DNA of 6,183 nucleotides, taken from assembly GCA_023433185.1 (NCBI GenBank), contig JAEZEN010000204.1, positions 1-6,183 on the forward strand, read 5' to 3'. The translations under genes and the position numbers were made by a program. Shown piece after piece: positions 5,800-6,183 of this stretch (positions are counted from its first letter, which is position 1; every line of letters begins with the position of its first letter). The notes below the pieces were generated by a model, which ran no database searches, was not told where the DNA came from, and saw only the letters and a list, made by a program, of their open reading frames with translations. This stretch comes from Pseudomonadota bacterium. Its GTDB lineage: Bacteria > Pseudomonadota > Alphaproteobacteria > Rhizobiales > Kaistiaceae.

Positions 5800-6163
5800 G
5801 GAGGACGTAGCCGAAGAGGGCGATCATCCCGAGAAGCAGGCCGCCGAGGAACGCGGCGACCACCCAGCCGGTGACGCGACCGTCGGAGGGAGCCACCGCC
5901 GCGGGACGGTCGAGGAGGGCGCGACCCAGCGGCTTCGGCTCGCGGCGCCGGCCCCGGGCATCGGTCGTCTCGGTCCTGCGGATCAGCCAGTCGCCCTCCA
6001 TCGCCCGCTCGCGCTCGATGATCCGCTCGGCGACGTAGTTGGTGATCATGTCGGCGACATCGTCGAGGCTCGGCGTCTCGATGATGACCGTGCGGCCGAG
6101 CCGCGTGTCCTTCAGGAAGCGGTAGGTCCGGCGGTCGCGGTCCATGACCACGAAGGAGGTCAT
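5783..6163 (-). CDS. Small C-terminally membrane-anchored protein, unknown function
   Basis: At least 126 residues. The first 60 are soluble-looking (FVVMDRDRRTYRFLKD, then VIIETPSLDDVADMITNYVAERIIERE). A charged linker, Arg-, Thr- and Pro-rich, spans about 63-96. One strong hydrophobic helix, WVVAAFLGGLLLGMIALFGYVLLNL, spans about 100-124 at the extreme C-terminus, so it is probably tail-anchored or a single-pass protein with its N-terminal part in the cytoplasm. I recognise no family. The start is uncertain: the ATG at 6163 has a weak ribosome site, and the frame stays open upstream to the window edge, reading PRLWID just before this Met. That looks protein-like, so the gene may be partial here. 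It converges on the metallophosphoesterase with a 17-base overlap. Confidence 0.65.
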   Translation of the reverse strand: MTSFVVMDRDRRTYRFLKDTRLGRTVIIETPSLDDVADMITNYVAERIIERERAMEGDWLIRRTETTDARGRRREPKPLGRALLDRPAAVAPSDGRVTGWVVAAFLGGLLLGMIALFGYVLLNLPG

Positions 6164-6183
6164 GTCGATCCACAGCCGCGGCG

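Overview
The window is GC-rich, with third codon positions dominated by G and C. Its gene families suggest an alphaproteobacterium, probably of the Rhizobiales or nearby; this is inferred from composition and gene content, not proven. No RNA gene, CRISPR array, transposase or phage gene is visible.

Layout. On the minus strand, an IclR-family regulator gene (1381-2169) is followed downstream by a gene for a secreted sugar-type ABC transporter substrate-binding protein (2-1174), whose stop codon lies at the left window edge. Diverging from the regulator on the plus strand is a compact three-gene operon: a small SCP2-like protein (2545-2934), an alpha/beta hydrolase (2960-3814) and a metallo-beta-lactamase-fold lactonase closely resembling AttM/BlcC of Agrobacterium (3852-4772). 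After a 115-base gap comes a calcineurin-like metallophosphoesterase (4888-5799). It overlaps tail-to-tail with a minus-strand gene for a small C-terminally membrane-anchored protein (5783 to the right edge). This last pair looks like a separate neighbourhood.

Regulation is the most striking part. The binding-protein gene and the plus-strand operon are preceded by two promoter-operator modules with the same geometry: TTGACG, 17 bases, a -10-like hexamer, then two near-palindromic 16-base sites whose starts are 19 bases apart. The shared pattern is TTCA-N4-GCTGA-N5-GTTCA-N6-TGAA. Both paired sites begin on the last two bases of the -10. This strongly suggests that the IclR protein encoded between them represses both transcription units, as BlcR (also IclR family) represses the Agrobacterium blc operon.

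Working model (inference): an inducible cassette in which a periplasmic binding protein captures a lactone- or ester-bearing compound or a derived sugar or acid. The rest of that transporter is presumably encoded left of the window. The lactonase opens a lactone ring, the alpha/beta hydrolase cleaves an ester or related bond, and the SCP2-like protein may hold a hydrophobic substrate. The blc dehydrogenase partners (BlcA, BlcB) are absent, so this would be a differently composed relative of blc with an unknown substrate.
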